Below are positions 14,312 through 15,203 of a stretch of DNA of 15,203 bases, piece by piece. Origin of the DNA: an uncultured Clostridium sp. (GTDB lineage Bacteria; Bacillota; Clostridia; Lachnospirales; Lachnospiraceae); NCBI GenBank assembly GCA_900551135.1, contig URUX01000047.1, positions 1 through 15,203 on the forward strand, read 5' to 3'. Every line of letters starts with the position of its first letter. Position 1 is the stretch's first letter. The notes below the pieces were generated by a model. The model was not told the DNA's origin and ran no database searches. It saw nothing but the letters and a program-made list of their open reading frames with translations. A program made the position numbers and the translations under genes.

Positions 14312-14325
14312 GGCAGGAGGATTTT

Positions 14326-14415
14326 ATGCGTCAGTTTTTATCCATGGAGATGAATATGGACATGATGAACGGCATGTGGGACATGTGCCGAATGTTCGTA
14401 TGGGATAAAAACTGA
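14326..14415 (+). CDS. Met-rich leader peptide (29 aa) upstream of metN
   Basis: A short ORF from ATG 14326 to TGA 14413-14415, directly followed by an in-frame TAG. AGGAGG (14315-14320) sits five bases before the ATG, among the best ribosome sites in the window. Nine of the 29 residues are Met (1, 7, 9, 11, 13, 14, 17, 20, 23), concentrated in SMEMNMDMMNGMWDMCRM. It starts about 70 nt after the predicted transcription start and ends about 90 nt before a terminator in front of a methionine transporter gene. That is the architecture of an attenuator leader peptide whose translation reports methionyl-tRNA supply. A metal-binding microprotein is a less likely alternative. Confidence 0.78.
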   Translation: MRQFLSMEMNMDMMNGMWDMCRMFVWDKN

Positions 14416-14422
14416 TAGAGAG

Positions 14423-14483
14423 TCTGAATGTATAGATGTTGTGATGAGCCCTGAAATCTTTGGTATTTGGAAAGATATTCAGA
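14423..14483 (+). promoter_or_regulatory. Competing RNA pairings between leader ORF and terminator
   Basis: Hairpin B: CTGAA-ATCTTT (14451-14461) pairs with AAAGAT-(A)-TTCAG (14471-14482), 11 bp with one bulge. Alternative A: TCTGAATGT (14423-14431) pairs with ATATTCAGA (14475-14483), using the right arm of B. Segment 14445-14453 (core AGCCCTG) can also pair with CAGGGCT in the terminator loop (14526-14532), at the cost of the outer end of B. A begins eight bases after the leader stop codon, where a terminating ribosome would cover it. The exact switch is not resolved by eye. Confidence 0.5.
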
Positions 14484-14505
14484 AATCAATAAGCAAAATG
14501 ATTAT

Positions 14506-14545
14506 AAAGGGGTCGCGGGTCTGTGCAGGGCTTGCGGCCCCTTTT
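14506..14545 (+). terminator. Intrinsic terminator in the metN leader (attenuator)
   Basis: AAAGGGGTCGC (14506-14516) pairs with GCGGCCCCTTT (14534-14544), with one T-G wobble in the middle. The stem can extend by three weaker pairs inward, and the right arm ends in TTTT (14542-14545). It lies after the leader ORF and 58 bp before the metN start, so transcripts from the 14220 promoter must read through it. Confidence 0.85.
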
Positions 14546-14603
14546 GAATATTGTGGGGATGAATCCGATGGCATATGAATCAAAAAGAGAAAGGAAGAGT
14601 GAG

Positions 14604-15203
14604 ATGTCAGCAGAGGCAATTATTAAGCTGGAAGGGCTGGGCAAACAGTTCCAGACTGCCAATGGTACAGTCAATGCTCTGGACAATATCAATCTGGAGA
14701 TTGAAAAGGGTGAGATTTTTGGTATTATCGGTTTGTCGGGAGCCGGAAAGAGCACCCTGGTCCGTTGTATTAACTTTTTGGAAAAACCTACTTCCGGAAA
14801 GGTGATTTTTGAAGGACAGAGTTTGGGAGATCTGGGAGAAACGGGGATTCGTGCTGCCAGAAGATCCATGGGAATGATTTTCCAGCAGTTTAACCTTCTG
14901 GCTCAGAGAAATGTACTGCAGAATGTCTGCTTCCCTTTGGAAATTGCGGGAGTACCCAGAAAAGAAGCCCAGGAAAGGGCGAAGGAACTGCTTCAGATGG
15001 TGGGGCTGGAGGAACGGATGAAAGCTTATCCGGCTCAGCTTTCCGGAGGACAAAAGCAGAGGGTAGCCATTGCCAGAGCCCTGGCAACCAATCCAAAAGT
15101 ACTGTTATGTGATGAAGCCACCAGTGCTCTGGACCCCAATACGACAAAGGCTATTCTTCAATTGTTAAAACAGATTAACCGGGATTTAGGCGTTACCGTC
15201 ATT
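14604..15203 (+). CDS. metN: Methionine ABC transporter ATP-binding protein MetN (5' part)
   Basis: The ATPase of a MetNIQ-type importer for D/L-methionine; 200 residues are visible and the frame runs off the right edge. Walker A is GLSGAGKST (43-51), the Q-loop lies in MIFQQFNLLAQRNVLQNV, the signature is LSGGQKQR (146-153), and Walker B is VLLCDEATSALDP (166-178). The wording around GEIFGIIGLSGAGKSTLVRCIN and the ARRSMGMIFQQFNLL segment is specific to MetN among ABC ATPases. AAGGA (14592-14596) precedes ATG 14604 by seven bases; in-frame ATGs at 14559 and 14568 would add up to 15 residues unlike the family. The permease and binding-protein genes are expected just outside the window. Control by the upstream leader is inferred. 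Confidence 0.92.
   Translation, partial: MSAEAIIKLEGLGKQFQTANGTVNALDNINLEIEKGEIFGIIGLSGAGKSTLVRCINFLEKPTSGKVIFEGQSLGDLGETGIRAARRSMGMIFQQFNLLAQRNVLQNVCFPLEIAGVPRKEAQERAKELLQMVGLEERMKAYPAQLSGGQKQRVAIARALATNPKVLLCDEATSALDPNTTKAILQLLKQINRDLGVTVI

Noticed and set aside
14326..14415. The Met-rich ORF as a copper- or metal-binding microprotein
   Set aside because: Met-rich motifs can bind Cu(I), but position between promoter and terminator and the methionine transporter downstream favour a regulatory leader. Kept only as an alternative.
14249..14600. SAM (S-box) riboswitch or Met T-box in the metN leader
   Set aside because: I looked for the conserved S-box core and the T-box GGGTGG-type sequence with its specifier loop and found neither; the short Met-rich ORF accounts for the layout better.
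1..15203. CRISPR arrays, rRNA, tRNA, prophage or toxin-antitoxin genes
   Set aside because: No regularly spaced repeats, rRNA-like sequence, tRNA cloverleaf or characteristic phage or toxin proteins were seen; tRNA detection by eye is limited.

Overview
The window looks like chromosome of an anaerobic, endospore-forming Clostridia, most probably Lachnospiraceae. This rests on the sporulation genes spoIIGA-sigE and sigG, clear AGGAGG-type ribosome binding sites, and the CoaX (type III) pantothenate kinase. The family assignment is inference from protein resemblance. Most genes are ordinary housekeeping genes. The unusual material is in the gaps between them.

Layout. 1-1401: the 3' end of spoIIGA overlaps sigE. 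1426-4071 (minus): an operon of a YesM-type histidine kinase and a YesN/AraC-type response regulator, ending in a good terminator. 4072-4325: an AT-rich divergent control region with three ATAGAAA repeats and a 16-bp palindrome on the core promoter. 4326-5777: an N-acetylglucosamine-type PTS EIICB. 5842-6618 (minus): sigG, which in Bacillus lies directly behind sigE but here is separated and inverted. 6811-8154: a MATE efflux pump. 8202-8984 (minus) and 9084-10286: divergent coaX and coaBC, which together cover pantothenate phosphorylation through to phosphopantetheine. 10479-12071, 12262-12708 and 12748-14172: prfC, a yqeY-like gene and a PepV-type dipeptidase, probably co-transcribed. 14220-15203: a methionine transporter ATPase gene (metN, cut by the window edge) with an elaborate leader.

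Two results stand out. First, 12071-12220 is a non-coding insertion element with 13-bp terminal inverted repeats beginning GTAAC and a perfect 8-bp target duplication (AGAAATTA). It looks like a MITE of the IS66 type. It landed inside the prfC stop codon, turning an inferred TAA into TAG. A diverged, truncated relative at 10269-10356 encodes the last five residues and supplies the stop codon of coaBC. Second, the metN leader carries a strong promoter with an inverted-repeat operator, two hairpins, a 29-codon ORF with nine Met codons and an excellent ribosome binding site, and then an intrinsic terminator before metN. This is the layout of ribosome-mediated attenuation sensing methionyl-tRNA, rather than the S-box or T-box usual for methionine genes in Firmicutes.

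Start sites for MATE, coaX, prfC, yqeY, pepV and metN were chosen by ribosome binding site and differ from the longest possible reading frames.
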